DNA from: Falsiroseomonas bella
Lineage (GTDB): Bacteria; Pseudomonadota; Alphaproteobacteria; Acetobacterales; Acetobacteraceae
NCBI RefSeq assembly: GCF_003173615.1
Contig: NZ_QGNA01000008.1
Span: 124,001-188,000 of the forward strand
Reading direction: 5' to 3'
DNA: 64,000 nucleotides
Shown here in pieces: positions 28,558 to 37,917 of the stretch; the first letter of the stretch is position 1, and every line of letters begins with the position of its first letter. The translations under genes were made by a program, and so were the position numbers. Under the pieces are notes generated by a model. That model did not search any database and was not told where the DNA came from. It saw only the letters and a list, made by a program, of their open reading frames with translations.

Positions 28558-31500
28558 TCAGGCCGCCGGAAGGGCCGCCGCCGCATCGGAAGGCAGACGC
28601 AGCACGGCGGCGCCGGCCACCCCGGCGGCAAGCTCCGCGACATGGGCGTGGTGGGTGAAGAGGATCACCTGTACGCGCTGCCCCAGCCCGGCCAGCAGGC
28701 GCAGGGCCGCCAGCGCGCGGGTCTCGTCGAAGCTGGCCAGCAGGTCATCGGCGATGAAGGGCAGCGGCTCCGCCGCCTCCGCCTGGATCTCCAACGCCGC
28801 CACGCGCAGCGCCAGGTAGAGCTGGTCGCGCGCCCCCTCGCTGAGCTGGTGCATCGGGCAGGCGGTGCCGTCCGCGTGCAGCGCCCGCAGCACCGGCGGG
28901 TCCGCGTCCTCGTCGGTGTCCAGCCGCGCGTAGCGGCCGCCGGTGAGCAGCGCGAAGTGGCGCGTGGCGGCCTGCAGCATCGGGCCCTGCTGGCCCTGGC
29001 GCAGCCGCTCGATCGCCGCCTTCAGCAGCGTGCGCGCGACGTGCAGCCTGGCGTAGCGCTCGGCGGCGGCCTGAGCGTCGGCCAGCGCCTGGCGGGCATC
29101 CTGCGCGATGGCCGCCGCGTCGCGCCCTGCCTCGAGCGTCGCGATCGCCGCCTCCACGCGCTGGCGCTCGCCGCCGAGGCGCGTGCGCTCCTCGTTCAGC
29201 TCCTGTTGCCGCGCCTCGATCTCGGCCAGCCGTGCCGCGGCGCGGTCCGGGTCGAAGCCATCCAGCTCGGTGCGCAGCTCGGCCTCGGCGATGCCGTCGC
29301 CCTGCTCGCGCAGCTTGGCGTCCTCGGCGGCGATGCAAGCCTGCAGGTCGGCGCGGCGCGTCGCGCGCTCCACTGCGGCGCTCAGCGCGGACAGATCCGC
29401 GGTGCCGGCAAGGGCGTGCATCCGCGCGAGCTCGGCCTCGGCCGCGCGATGCGCCTCCCGCGCCGCCTCGGCCTCGGCGCGGCGGGTCTCGGCCTGGCGT
29501 CCCAGCGCCTCGGCCTGGATCTCCAGCGCGCGCGCCGCCTCCAGCCGGCGGGCGAGGCGCGCCGCCGTCGCGGCCGGCGGCTCCCCGCGCGCGGCCTCGC
29601 CAAGCCGCTCCGCAACCCCAGCGACGGCCTGCGCGAGAGCGGCCAGGGCGCCTTCCATCTGCCCGATCCGTGCCTCGGCGTCGCGCCAGGCCGCGGCGGC
29701 TTCGGCGATGCCGCCCCAGGCCGAGAGGGCCGTCTCCACCTCCTCCGGCTCGGCCGTGTCGGGCAGGCCGAGCAGCCGGACGGCGGGGCGCCAGGCCTCG
29801 GCGCCGGCATCGTGCTCGGCGGCCGCGGCCTCGTGCCGCGTCCGCGCGGCTTCCGCCTCCTCCTCCGCCTTTGTCGCGCCCTCGCGGAGGCGGCGATACG
29901 CCGCCTCGGCCTCCTCAAGGGCGGTGCAGGCGGTCTCCGCCGCGGCGAGCAGCGCGGCGAGGGCGGGGGGATGCGGCGGGGGCAGGTGCGCCTGCAGGAG
30001 CGCGCAGGCCGCGTCGCGGCGCGCGTGCAGCTCGTCGCGGTGCTGGCGCAGCGCGGCCGCGCGCGCCTGCAGCTCCAGCACCTTGTCGCGCTCCGCGCGC
30101 CACTCGCGCATGGCCTGCGGCGACAGCACCGTGACGCCGGCGTGCGCCCAGAGCGCGCGCCAGTCGTGCTCGGCCGCGGCCAGCGCGGCGGCGGCGGCCG
30201 CCTGCGCCCGTATCGCCTCGGCCTGCGCTGCACGCAGCTGGGCAAGGCGCTCGGACTTCACGGAGAAGGCGTTCACGCGCTGCGCATCGTCGGCGCGCGC
30301 ATCGGCCAGCCGGTCCGCCTCGTCCCGCAGCGCCTCGAAGGTGTGGGGCGCGGCCTCGGCGGGCTCGCCCGAAAGGCGGCGGCGGATGTCCCGCCAGGCG
30401 GCGTCGCGCCGCTCGCGTGCCGCGGCGACCGTCTCGCGCGTCGCCACGACGCCCGCGCCGGCGAGGCGGGCGAGGTCGACCTCCAGCGTGGCGATCTCCG
30501 CCGCGATGTCGTCCAGCGTCCGGCGCGCGGCTTCCGCGGCGCTGCCCGCAGCGTCCAGCCGACGGGCCGCCTCCTCGCAGATTGCCGGCAGCGGCAGGCG
30601 GCAGGAGGCGAGCGCCGCGGCGTCGCCGGACCAGTTGTCCAGCGCGGCGAGCGCCGCCGCCGCGCGCTGCGCCGCCTCCGCCAGGTCGCGTTCGGCCCTG
30701 GCCAAGTCCTGGTCCAACCGCCCTTCCGCGCGCGCCGCCTCGATCGCGCGGCGCAGCGGGGCGGCGGGCGCGGGCAGCTCCGCAGCGGCCAGCGAGGCGA
30801 CGGCGCGCGCGTGCCGGCGCTCCGCGAGGTGCAGCGCCTCCACCGCTGCCTGCAGCCTGGTCTGCAGCGCGGTGCGGCCGCGGATCAGCCGCTGCGCCGC
30901 AAGGCGCTCACGCTCCTGCGGCAGCCTCTCGCGCACGGCCTCCGGCGTCGCATCCAGGCCCAGCCGCGCGGCGGCGGCCGCGATCCGCTCGCGCTGCGCC
31001 CCGGCCTGGCGGCGCAGCTCGGGCAGGTCCTGTTCCGCGCCCTGCGCCGTCATGCGCAGGGGGGCGAGCGCATCCACCGCATCCTGCAGCGCCAGGATCG
31101 CCGGATCGCGCGGCAGGGCCGCGCATTCGCCGGCCAGGCGCTCCAACGCCGCCTCCTCCCGCGCCACGTCCTGCGCGGCCTTGTCGAGATCCGCAGTGAT
31201 CCGCGCCAGCATCGCCCCGGCCTGCGGCGGCAGGGCGGGCGCATCGCCCGTCTCCGCCAGCTCCGCCCGCAGCCGCGCGAGTTCGAGCAGCGGGCGCCGC
31301 ACCGCGCGGGCGCGGCGCAGGCGCAGCTCCTCCCGCTTCAGGGCATCGGCCTCGGCGGCGATCCGCGCCTGGTCGCGAGCGGTGCGCTCCAGCGCCTCCT
31401 GCGCATCGGCCCATTCCTTGGGCTTCACCGCGGCATGGTCGAGGTTGCGCTGCGCGGCCTGCCAGGCCTCGGCGGCGGCGGGGAGCCTGCGAACGCGGTG

Positions 31501-32022
31501 CTTCGTGCCGTGCAGCTCGTCCGCGGCCTTCTCCAGCCGCTCGAGCGCGCGGCGCAGATGCGGCAGGCCCATGCCGGCGAGCAGCCCCTCGCCCGCCGCG
31601 CCGCCGCCTTCGATCAGCGAGGCGGCGCCTGCGCGGAGCGTCGCGGCGTTCAGGCCGAAGGCCGTCTCGAACAGGTCGCGCCCGGCGCCGCCCAGGAAGC
31701 GCTGCAGCGCCGCCTCGGGCAGCGGCGCCTCGGCGGCGTCGAGCAGCGTGTTCTGCCGCCCCTTGCGGCGGATGAAGGCGGCGCGCGTGCCGTCCCGCGC
31801 GGCAAGCTCGAAGCCGATGCGCAGCTGCGCGCTGTCGTGCAGGAAGGCGAAATCGGTCCTGTGGGGGAAGCCGAACAACGCGTCGCCGATCGCGCAGAGC
31901 GCGGTGGACTTGCCCGCCTCGTTGCCGCCGAGCACCACATGCAGCCCCGCCGAAGGCGCGAAGCGCAGGCGCACATCCGTCAGGTGGCCGTAGCGCAGCA
32001 GGTCGAGGGCGAGCAGCCTCAT
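28558..32022 (-). CDS. AAA family ATPase, YhaN/SbcC-like (Rad50 type)
   Basis: A 1,154-residue SMC/Rad50-type ATPase. The N-terminus has the ATP-head with GGNEAGKSTALCAIGDALFGF (Walker A GxNEAGKST, about residues 33-41). A very long Ala/Glu/Arg-rich coiled coil follows, then the C-terminal head with LSEGARDQLYLALRVAALE (signature) and FIADDLLASFDETRALAAL (Walker B and D-loop). The start overlaps the upstream phosphoesterase stop as ATGA, so the two form a complex-like pair comparable to YhaO/YhaN or SbcD/SbcC, expected to process DNA ends. A zinc-hook CxxC is not evident, which resembles YhaN more than SbcC. Confidence 0.88.
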   Translation of the reverse strand: MRLLALDLLRYGHLTDVRLRFAPSAGLHVVLGGNEAGKSTALCAIGDALFGFPHRTDFAFLHDSAQLRIGFELAARDGTRAAFIRRKGRQNTLLDAAEAPLPEAALQRFLGGAGRDLFETAFGLNAATLRAGAASLIEGGGAAGEGLLAGMGLPHLRRALERLEKAADELHGTKHRVRRLPAAAEAWQAAQRNLDHAAVKPKEWADAQEALERTARDQARIAAEADALKREELRLRRARAVRRPLLELARLRAELAETGDAPALPPQAGAMLARITADLDKAAQDVAREEAALERLAGECAALPRDPAILALQDAVDALAPLRMTAQGAEQDLPELRRQAGAQRERIAAAAARLGLDATPEAVRERLPQERERLAAQRLIRGRTALQTRLQAAVEALHLAERRHARAVASLAAAELPAPAAPLRRAIEAARAEGRLDQDLARAERDLAEAAQRAAAALAALDNWSGDAAALASCRLPLPAICEEAARRLDAAGSAAEAARRTLDDIAAEIATLEVDLARLAGAGVVATRETVAAARERRDAAWRDIRRRLSGEPAEAAPHTFEALRDEADRLADARADDAQRVNAFSVKSERLAQLRAAQAEAIRAQAAAAAALAAAEHDWRALWAHAGVTVLSPQAMREWRAERDKVLELQARAAALRQHRDELHARRDAACALLQAHLPPPHPPALAALLAAAETACTALEEAEAAYRRLREGATKAEEEAEAARTRHEAAAAEHDAGAEAWRPAVRLLGLPDTAEPEEVETALSAWGGIAEAAAAWRDAEARIGQMEGALAALAQAVAGVAERLGEAARGEPPAATAARLARRLEAARALEIQAEALGRQAETRRAEAEAAREAHRAAEAELARMHALAGTADLSALSAAVERATRRADLQACIAAEDAKLREQGDGIAEAELRTELDGFDPDRAAARLAEIEARQQELNEERTRLGGERQRVEAAIATLEAGRDAAAIAQDARQALADAQAAAERYARLHVARTLLKAAIERLRQGQQGPMLQAATRHFALLTGGRYARLDTDEDADPPVLRALHADGTACPMHQLSEGARDQLYLALRVAALEIQAEAAEPLPFIADDLLASFDETRALAALRLLAGLGQRVQVILFTHHAHVAELAAGVAGAAVLRLPSDAAAALPAA

Positions 32023-33242
32023 CGCCCGCCCTCGGCCGCCAGCGCGGTGAGCACCGCATCCCAGGCCTCGTCGCCAAGGCGCGCGAGGCCGAGCGCATCG
32101 GCCGGGATGTCGGCTTCCGCCCGCGCGGGCTGAGGCACGCGCTGGCGCAGCGCCTCCAGCTCCGCGCGCAACGGATCGGCGACGGCGCGGTCCGCCAAGG
32201 CGTCGAGGAAGGCGCGGCGCAGCGGCTCCAGCGCATCGGCGGCAAGCCGCGCCGGCGCGCGGGTGCGCAGCTGCAGCTTCTCGATCCAGAGCCGGCCGCC
32301 GGCCTCGATGGCGGCGCCGGCGGCATGCGCGGCGAATTCCTCCGCCCGGTCGGGCAGGCCGGCATGCAGCTCCGTCTCTCCGGTGAGGGTGAGGCGCGCG
32401 AGCAGGGGCCGCTCCTCCGCGGCGGCGAGGGCGGCGCGCACCGCCTCCGCGATGCGGTCGAGGAGCTCGGAGTCCTCGGCCTCCGTCGCATCCACCTCCA
32501 GCGCGGCCCAGCGCAGCACATCAAGGCTTCGGTGCTCCACCGCGACGATGCGGCCTTCCTCCGCCGTGACCAGGGTGCAGCCCTTGGCGCCCGTCTCCTT
32601 CGCGTGGCGGCCCTGCAGGTTGCCGGGGAAGACGATCCAGGGGCGCTCGTGCAGCACGCGACGCATATGGACATGGCCGAGCGCCCAGTAGTCGTAGCCC
32701 TTGTCGCGCAGGCGGTCCGGCGTGCAGGGGGCGTAGGTGGCATGCTCCCCCGGATCGTCGGCCGAGGTGTGCAGCACGCCGATGTTCAGCAACCCGGCCA
32801 CAGGATCGGGATAGGTGACGGAGAGGTCCTCCGGCACCGCGCGGTCGGGGAAGGACTGGCCGTGCAGCGCGACGCCGAGATCGCGCAGCACGAAGCTTTC
32901 CGGGCGGCGGGCGGAGAACTCGCGCACATTCGCCGGCAGCTTCAGACGTCGCGTGATCTGCGAATGCGCGTCATGGTTGCCGCGCAGCAGGAAGCACGGC
33001 CGGCCGAGGCGCTGCATCTCCGCCGCGAAGAACAGGCCGGTGGAGAAATCCTTCCAGTCGCCGTCATAGAGATCGCCCGCGATGACGAGGAAGGCGACAT
33101 CCTCCTCGATCGCCAGGTCCACCAGATTGGCGAAGGCGAGCCGCGTGCAGCGGCCGAGCTCCTCGGGCGGCCGGTCGGTGCGCGCCTGCAGGCCGGAAAG
33201 CGGACTGTCCAGGTGGATGTCGGCGGCGTGCAGGAACTTCAT
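32019..33242 (-). CDS. Metallophosphoesterase / DNA repair exonuclease (YhaO/SbcD-like)
   Basis: A 407-residue calcineurin-like phosphoesterase. Metal-binding motifs are in order: FLHAADIHLDSPL, IAGDLYDGDW, LLRGNHDAHS, GVLHTSA and ALGHVHMRRVL. This is the arrangement of Mre11/SbcD-type nucleases; the remaining 170 residues form the cap/ATPase-binding part. The ATG at 33242 (MKFLHAADIH) is the family start; the longer frame to 33338 is not conserved. Coupled by a four-base overlap to the Rad50-like ATPase, it probably forms a DNA double-strand-end nuclease. Confidence 0.9.
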   Translation of the reverse strand: MKFLHAADIHLDSPLSGLQARTDRPPEELGRCTRLAFANLVDLAIEEDVAFLVIAGDLYDGDWKDFSTGLFFAAEMQRLGRPCFLLRGNHDAHSQITRRLKLPANVREFSARRPESFVLRDLGVALHGQSFPDRAVPEDLSVTYPDPVAGLLNIGVLHTSADDPGEHATYAPCTPDRLRDKGYDYWALGHVHMRRVLHERPWIVFPGNLQGRHAKETGAKGCTLVTAEEGRIVAVEHRSLDVLRWAALEVDATEAEDSELLDRIAEAVRAALAAAEERPLLARLTLTGETELHAGLPDRAEEFAAHAAGAAIEAGGRLWIEKLQLRTRAPARLAADALEPLRRAFLDALADRAVADPLRAELEALRQRVPQPARAEADIPADALGLARLGDEAWDAVLTALAAEGGR

Positions 33243-33325
33243 GGGAACAGGATGCGGGGGCGGCGCGGCCGAGGCAACGCCCGGCATCCCTTTACGCCAC
33301 CGGGCGCGGGCGGCATCTGGCGCGC

Positions 33326-33943
33326 ATGACGACTGCAACGAAGGCGACGCGCGCCTGGATACGCCTGCCCTCCGGCCGCCGGCTCGACCTGCTGGCGCCG
33401 ACGCCCTTCGACTGGACCGACGAGGACCTCGCCACCGGGCTGGCGCGCACCTTCCGCTGGGGCGGGCATTCCATCTGGCCGGCGCCGCTCTCCGTCGCGC
33501 AGCATTCGCTGGCGGTGCTGGCGCTGCGCCGCGCGGCGAAGCCGGCAGCGACGCGCGCGCAACTGCGGCGCGAATTGCTGCACGACGCCGAGGAGGGGCT
33601 GATCAACTTCGACTGCATCTCGCCGCTCAAGCCCTTCCTCGGCGAAGGGTTCCGCGCGCTGCAGGAGAGCCTGGCCGGCGTGGTCGCGACGCGATATGCG
33701 CTGCCGCCCTGGAGCGCGGAAGAGAAGAAGCTCCACAAGAAATGCGACATCGCCATGGCCGCGGCCGAGGCGGTGTATGTCGCGGGCTGGTCGCAGGCAG
33801 AGGTGCGCGCGACGCTCGGCATCCGCGCGGCCGTGATGGAGACCGATCCGCTGGTCGCCGAGTTCGGCGGCACGCCCTGGGAGCCCTGGCCGCCGGAGGT
33901 GGCGGCGGCGCGCTTCCTCGCCGCCCTGGCGCGGCTGGCCTGA
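33326..33943 (+). CDS. HD-domain hydrolase (YfbR/5'-nucleotidase-like)
   Basis: A 205-residue protein with metal-binding residues of the HD superfamily: H in SVAQHSLAV and the HD pair in ELLHDAEEGLI, with a later D in KCDIAMAAAEA. Related small HD proteins hydrolyse nucleoside monophosphates or other nucleotides. Substrate not determined. It is divergent from the nuclease pair with an 83-base gap, and is followed after 27 bases by the YcgN-like gene, so the two may be co-transcribed. Confidence 0.82.
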   Translation: MTTATKATRAWIRLPSGRRLDLLAPTPFDWTDEDLATGLARTFRWGGHSIWPAPLSVAQHSLAVLALRRAAKPAATRAQLRRELLHDAEEGLINFDCISPLKPFLGEGFRALQESLAGVVATRYALPPWSAEEKKLHKKCDIAMAAAEAVYVAGWSQAEVRATLGIRAAVMETDPLVAEFGGTPWEPWPPEVAAARFLAALARLA

Positions 33944-33970
33944 GGCGGCCGCAGCGGCTAGAGAAGCGCC

Positions 33971-34483
33971 ATGGCGGCGGGCGAGCCCTTCTGGCGGACG
34001 AAGACACTCGGCGAGATGACGCGCGCCGAGTGGGAAAGCCTGTGCGACGGCTGCGGCCGCTGCTGCCTGCACAAGCTGCGCGACGAGGATACGGGCGAGC
34101 TCGGCTGGACGAACGTGGCGTGCCGGCTGCTCGACCTCGGCACGGCGCGTTGCAGCGACTACGCCAACCGCCGCGCCCGCGTGCCGGATTGCGTGAAGCT
34201 GACGCCGAAGAAGCTCGCCGGCATCGACTGGCTGCCGCCCACCTGCGCCTATCGGCTGCTGGCCGAGGGGCAGGACCTGCCCTGGTGGCATCCGCTGGTC
34301 TCCGGCGATCCGGAGACGGTGGTGCAGGCCGGCGTCAGCGTGCGCGGCAAGGCGATCCGCGAGCGCGACGCGGGCCCGCTGGAAGACCATCTGGTCGCCT
34401 GGCCGGGCCGCACGCCGCGCGCCGCGCGCCCGCGCAGCGACCGATCCACGAACAAGACCGAAGGAAGGAGCCAGACACCATGA
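33971..34483 (+). CDS. YcgN family cysteine-cluster protein (UPF0260)
   Basis: A 170-residue protein with the UPF0260/YcgN pattern: [19 protein letters not shown], then [31 protein letters not shown] and CAYRLL. These cysteines suggest a metal or Fe-S site; no biochemical role is established that I know of. The C-terminal 30 residues are low in conservation and rich in Arg and Pro. Its stop overlaps the following start as ATGA. Confidence 0.9.
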   Translation: MAAGEPFWRTKTLGEMTRAEWESLCDGCGRCCLHKLRDEDTGELGWTNVACRLLDLGTARCSDYANRRARVPDCVKLTPKKLAGIDWLPPTCAYRLLAEGQDLPWWHPLVSGDPETVVQAGVSVRGKAIRERDAGPLEDHLVAWPGRTPRAARPRSDRSTNKTEGRSQTP

Positions 34484-35418
34484 AGGATGCGCTGTTCGGC
34501 GGCGTGAACGCCGCCGCGCTGACGGCGATGAAGCCCGATTTCTCGCCCGACCTCGACCGCTTCGCCGGGCACTGCAAGTGGCTGCTGGCGAATGGGTGCA
34601 ACGGCCTCGGCATCCTCGGCACGACCGGCGAGGCGAACAGCTTCGGCTTCGACGAGCGCAAGGAGATCCTGGAAGGCATCCTGGCGCGCGGCGTGCCGGC
34701 TTCCGTGCTGATGCCCGGCACCGGCTGCGCCAGCCTGACCGACACGGTGGAGCTGACGAAGCACGCCAAGGCCCAGGGCTGCCGCGGCGTGCTGGTGCTG
34801 CCGCCCTTCTACTACAAGGGTCCGAGCGATGACGGGCTGTTCGCCTGGTTCAGCGAGGTGGTGAACCGCGTCGGCGGCGGCATCGCGATCTATCTCTATC
34901 ACTTCCCGCAGCAGAGCGCGGTGCCCTTCAGCCTGGACCTGATCGGGCGGCTGCTGAAGGCCTTCCCCGGCGTGATCAAGGGCGTGAAGGATTCCTCCGG
35001 CGACTACGCCAACATGAAGGCGATGATCGACCACTTCGCCAAGGACGGGTTCGAGGTCTATTCGGGCAGCGACGAGTTCGTGCAGCGCATCCTGGCCGAT
35101 GGCGGCGCGGGCTGCATCACCGCGGCCTCCAACGTGAATGCGCGCTTCGGCCAGGTGGTCTACCAGAAGCGCACGGGTGCGGAGGCCGATGCGGCGCAGG
35201 CGGTGCTGAACGCCACGCGCAAGGCGGCGACCGCCGTGCCGCTGATCCCGGGCCTGCGCGAGATCATCGCGCGCGCCACCGGCCATGATGGCTGGCGCAC
35301 CATCCGCCCGCCGCACCTGCCGCTCTCGGCCGAGCAGGGGCAGAAGGCGTGGGAGGCGATGCAGGCCGCCGGCGCGCTGCCGCTGCCGGGCCTCGGGATG
35401 AAGGCCGCGGCGGAATGA
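34480..35418 (+). CDS. Dihydrodipicolinate synthase family protein (DapA/NAL superfamily)
   Basis: A 312-residue class I aldolase-fold protein. The carboxylate-binding motif is [10 protein letters not shown] (about residues 42-51), the catalytic tyrosine is in [10 protein letters not shown] and the Schiff-base lysine in [12 protein letters not shown] (about residues 166-172). The YHFPQ and KDSSGD segments differ from true DapA (YNVP, KEATGN), so a keto-acid aldolase or dehydratase acting on sugar-acid products is likelier than lysine synthesis. A very good ribosome site, AAGGAAGGAG, precedes the ATG at 34480. It is followed by an overlapping cupin gene. Confidence 0.9.
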   Translation: MKDALFGGVNAAALTAMKPDFSPDLDRFAGHCKWLLANGCNGLGILGTTGEANSFGFDERKEILEGILARGVPASVLMPGTGCASLTDTVELTKHAKAQGCRGVLVLPPFYYKGPSDDGLFAWFSEVVNRVGGGIAIYLYHFPQQSAVPFSLDLIGRLLKAFPGVIKGVKDSSGDYANMKAMIDHFAKDGFEVYSGSDEFVQRILADGGAGCITAASNVNARFGQVVYQKRTGAEADAAQAVLNATRKAATAVPLIPGLREIIARATGHDGWRTIRPPHLPLSAEQGQKAWEAMQAAGALPLPGLGMKAAAE

Positions 35419-35801
35419 GCGCATCGGATGACCGCAGGGCGGAGCCTGCGCAGCAGGCGAGCACCGGAGGTCTGAATCCGATGCGAGAAGCCGAGCCTTT
35501 GCGCTGCCGCGCGCCGGCCATCGCCACGGTGCAGGTGGATGACGACAAGGTCCGCGTCACGCGCTGGGATTTCGACCCCGGCGCGGAGACCGGCTGGCAC
35601 CGGCATGGCATGGCCTATGTGGTCGTGCCGGTGACCGACGGCAGGCTGCACCTGGAACTGCCGGGCGGCGCGACGCAGACCGCCGATCTGAAGGCCGGCA
35701 TCTCCTATGCGCGACCCTTCGGCGTGGAGCACAACGTGGTGAATGGCGGCAGCGCGCCGCTGAGCTTCGTCGAGATCGAGATGAAGCACTTCAGCGGCTG
35801 A
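35415..35801 (+). CDS. Cupin domain-containing protein
   Basis: A 128-residue single-domain cupin. Motif 1 is GWHRHGMAYVVVPVTDG and motif 2 RPFGVEHNVVNGG, supplying the histidine ligands for a metal. The ATG at 35415 overlaps the aldolase-family stop; a second ATG at 35481 (MREAEPLRC) is also plausible because the first 22 residues look unstructured. Small cupins next to sugar-acid enzymes often act as isomerases or sensors, but no function can be assigned. Its 3' end overlaps the opposing EamA gene by 11 bases. Confidence 0.87.
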   Translation: MSASDDRRAEPAQQASTGGLNPMREAEPLRCRAPAIATVQVDDDKVRVTRWDFDPGAETGWHRHGMAYVVVPVTDGRLHLELPGGATQTADLKAGISYARPFGVEHNVVNGGSAPLSFVEIEMKHFSG

Positions 35802-36684
35802 AGGGCGGCGGCCTCGGCGCGAAGGTCACCAGCGCCAGGCCGCCGAAGATCAGCAGCGCGGCCGGGATCGTGAGCGGTCCCGGCACTTCGCCGAACAGCA
35901 GGAAGCCCCAGAAGAGCCCCGCCAGCGTGATCACATAGGCGATCTGGCTTGTGAACACGCCACCCGCATGCACCAGCAGGTGGAAGTAGAGCAGGTACGC
36001 GAGGCCCGTGAGGGCGCCCTGCATCAGCAGCAGCCCCGCGAGCAACGGCGTCGGCGGCAGGCCGAGATGGCCGAGCGGCCAGGCGAGCAGCGCGGCGGCA
36101 GCGGTGGCGCAGACCACCGTGCCCGCCGCCTGCGCCAACGGCGGCGTGCCGCGCGTGGCAAGCTTCACGGACAGCAGGTTGGCCAGCGCGTAGCACAGCG
36201 GCGTGAGCAGCATCAGCGCGGCCCAGGGCAGCATCGCGGCGTCGGGCAGCGCGGCACCCGGCGCCATCGCCAGCCCCACGCCGCACATCCCGACCAGCGC
36301 ACCGATCGAACGCCACAATCCCGCGCGCTCCACCCGCGCCAGCGCGAAGAACATCACGGTCAGCAGGCCGGACAGCGGCACCATCAACGCGAAGAGCCCC
36401 GCCGGCGCGCGCTGCAGCCCGGTGAAGGCGAAGAGATTCGCCAGCGCGAGCCCGATCGTGCCGCCCGCCGCGTATTGCAGCAGATGCGCGCGATCCACCG
36501 GCGGAAGCTGCCCCCGCGCCGCGCCCGCCGCGAGCAGCACCACCGCCGCCACCGCCGCGGTGACGGCGGCGACGCCGAGCGGGCGCATGCCCTGCTGCAT
36601 CGCGAGCTTGGCGAGCGCCGGCGTCAGCGCCCAGATCGCGCCGACGATCAGCATCGCGAGGACATGCGTCATCAGGCGCGGCAT
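35791..36684 (-). CDS. EamA family (DMT) transporter
   Basis: A 297-residue integral membrane protein with about ten hydrophobic helices in two EamA repeats, typical of drug/metabolite transporters. Recognisable points are the first helix (VLAMLIVGAIWALTPALAK), the conserved LANLFAFTGLQ and SQIAYVITLAGLFWG segments, and PAALLIFGGLALV near the end. Start could be the ATG at 36684 or at 36672; the 694-residue frame upstream is not part of the protein. The substrate is unknown; amino acids, sugars or small metabolites are all exported by this family. Confidence 0.9.
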   Translation of the reverse strand: MPRLMTHVLAMLIVGAIWALTPALAKLAMQQGMRPLGVAAVTAAVAAVVLLAAGAARGQLPPVDRAHLLQYAAGGTIGLALANLFAFTGLQRAPAGLFALMVPLSGLLTVMFFALARVERAGLWRSIGALVGMCGVGLAMAPGAALPDAAMLPWAALMLLTPLCYALANLLSVKLATRGTPPLAQAAGTVVCATAAAALLAWPLGHLGLPPTPLLAGLLLMQGALTGLAYLLYFHLLVHAGGVFTSQIAYVITLAGLFWGFLLFGEVPGPLTIPAALLIFGGLALVTFAPRPPPFSR

Positions 36685-36759
36685 GCGGACAAGCGCGTGC
36701 AAGCGCGCCGCGCTGTCAAGCCGTTGCAGAACGGGAGCGCGTCGCGCGATGATGGCAGC

Positions 36760-37485
36760 ATGCCGCTGCCCGAGTCGGAAATCGTGATCCTGCCACCGGC
36801 GCGCGGCGCGCTGGCGCCTGCCACGGAGATCCCGGTGCGCTGGCGTCCTTCCACGCGGGCGCGCCGCGTCTCGCTGCGCATCTGCCCGCGCGAGGGCGCG
36901 GTGGTGGTGACGCTGCCGCCGCGTAGCGGCCGTCGCGCCGGCCTCGCGCTGATCCGCGAGCACGAGGCCTGGGTGGTGGAACGCCTGGCGGCGCTGACGC
37001 CGGCGATCGAGTTCGCGCCGGGCGCATCCTTCCTGCTCGGCGGCGCGCCGCATGAGATCCGGCACGAGCCGCGGGCGCGCGGCGGTGCCTTCCTCGAAGG
37101 CGCGCAGCTCGTCGTCACCGGCGCACGCGAGTTCCTGCGCCGCCGCACGGTGGATTTCCTGCGCGCCGAGGCGAAGCGCCGCATCGCCGTGCTGGCCGCG
37201 CCGCATGCCGCGGCGCTCGGCGTGAAGCCGCGCACGATCCGCGTGAAGGACACGCGCAGCCGCTGGGGCAGCTGCGCGCCCGACGGCACGCTCGCCTTCT
37301 CCTGGCGGCTGGTCATGGCGCCCGAATGGGTGACGGACTACGTCGTGGCGCATGAGGTCGCGCATCTGCGGGAGCTGAACCACTCGGCGCGGTTCTGGGC
37401 GCTGGTGGAAAGCCGCACGCCGCATCGCGAGGCCGCCGTGGAATGGCTGCGGGCAGAGGGGCCGGCGCTGTTGCGCGTGGGATAG
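36760..37485 (+). CDS. YgjP-like M48-type metallopeptidase (DUF45/WLM family)
   Basis: A 241-residue cytosolic protein with the DUF45/YgjP pattern: RRVSLRICPREGAVVVTLP near the N-terminus, the KDTRSRWGSC motif, WRLVMAP and the zinc site VAHEVAHLRELNHSARFW (HExxH plus a downstream histidine). The start at 36760 lies in the 75-base gap from the divergent EamA gene; long in-frame extensions upstream are antisense to that gene. Physiological substrates of this family are not established. Confidence 0.9.
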   Translation: MPLPESEIVILPPARGALAPATEIPVRWRPSTRARRVSLRICPREGAVVVTLPPRSGRRAGLALIREHEAWVVERLAALTPAIEFAPGASFLLGGAPHEIRHEPRARGGAFLEGAQLVVTGAREFLRRRTVDFLRAEAKRRIAVLAAPHAAALGVKPRTIRVKDTRSRWGSCAPDGTLAFSWRLVMAPEWVTDYVVAHEVAHLRELNHSARFWALVESRTPHREAAVEWLRAEGPALLRVG

Positions 37486-37516
37486 CGGGCTTCGCCGACC
37501 GGGCGGGGCGGCTGCA

Positions 37517-37539
37517 GCGCCGGGGATCGGACCCGGCGC
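37517..37539. terminator. Hairpin terminator between convergent metallopeptidase and cytochrome genes
   Basis: GCGCCGGG-GATCGGA-CCCGGCGC gives an eight-pair stem with a seven-base loop in the 59-base gap between two convergent stop codons. It probably ends both transcripts. Confidence 0.6.
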
Positions 37540-37544
37540 GCCGC

Positions 37545-37910
37545 CTACTTCGCGTCCTGCTCCAGGAAGGCGGTGATGTCGGCCCTGTCCGTCTCGTCGG
37601 CCACGCCTTCGAAGGGCATGCGGTTGCCGCGCACCACCTGCTGCGGATCGGCCATGAAGCGCTCGAGCGTGGCGGCGTTCCACACCACGGTCGAGCGCCG
37701 CATCGCCGGCGAGTAGCGGAAATCCTCCACCGTGCCGGCGCGGCGTCCGACCACGCCCTTCAGCGTGGGGCCGACACCGTTCTCGCCATCCACGGTGTGG
37801 CAGGCCTGGCAGGCGGCGAAGAGCTGGCGGCCGCGTTGTGCATCCGCCGCCTGCGCCCCGCCCGCCGCGGCCCATGCCAGGGCCGCGGCCATCGTCATGC
37901 GCGCGATCAT
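37545..37910 (-). CDS. Small periplasmic c-type cytochrome, electron-acceptor subunit of the GMC dehydrogenase
   Basis: A 121-residue class I cytochrome c with a signal peptide (MIARMTMAAALAWAAAGGAQA), a single haem site CQACH (about residues 34-38) and a probable methionine ligand in NRMPFEG. It is the last gene of a three-gene operon, seven bases after the flavin subunit. It presumably carries electrons from the dehydrogenase to the respiratory chain. Related three-subunit dehydrogenases usually have a much larger triheme cytochrome, so this is a reduced version. Confidence 0.88.
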   Translation of the reverse strand: MIARMTMAAALAWAAAGGAQAADAQRGRQLFAACQACHTVDGENGVGPTLKGVVGRRAGTVEDFRYSPAMRRSTVVWNAATLERFMADPQQVVRGNRMPFEGVADETDRADITAFLEQDAK

Positions 37911-37917
37911 GCGTGCC

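Noticed and set aside
28642-32133. A 1,163-residue open frame antisense to the YhaN-like ATPase
   Set aside because: Composition is Arg/Gly/Leu/Gln-rich with no motif; the minus strand has complete Walker A, signature and Walker B motifs.
35791-37875. A 694-residue frame including the EamA transporter
   Set aside because: Only the last 297 residues form the transporter. The upstream part is antisense to the YgjP-like peptidase and is not hydrophobic.
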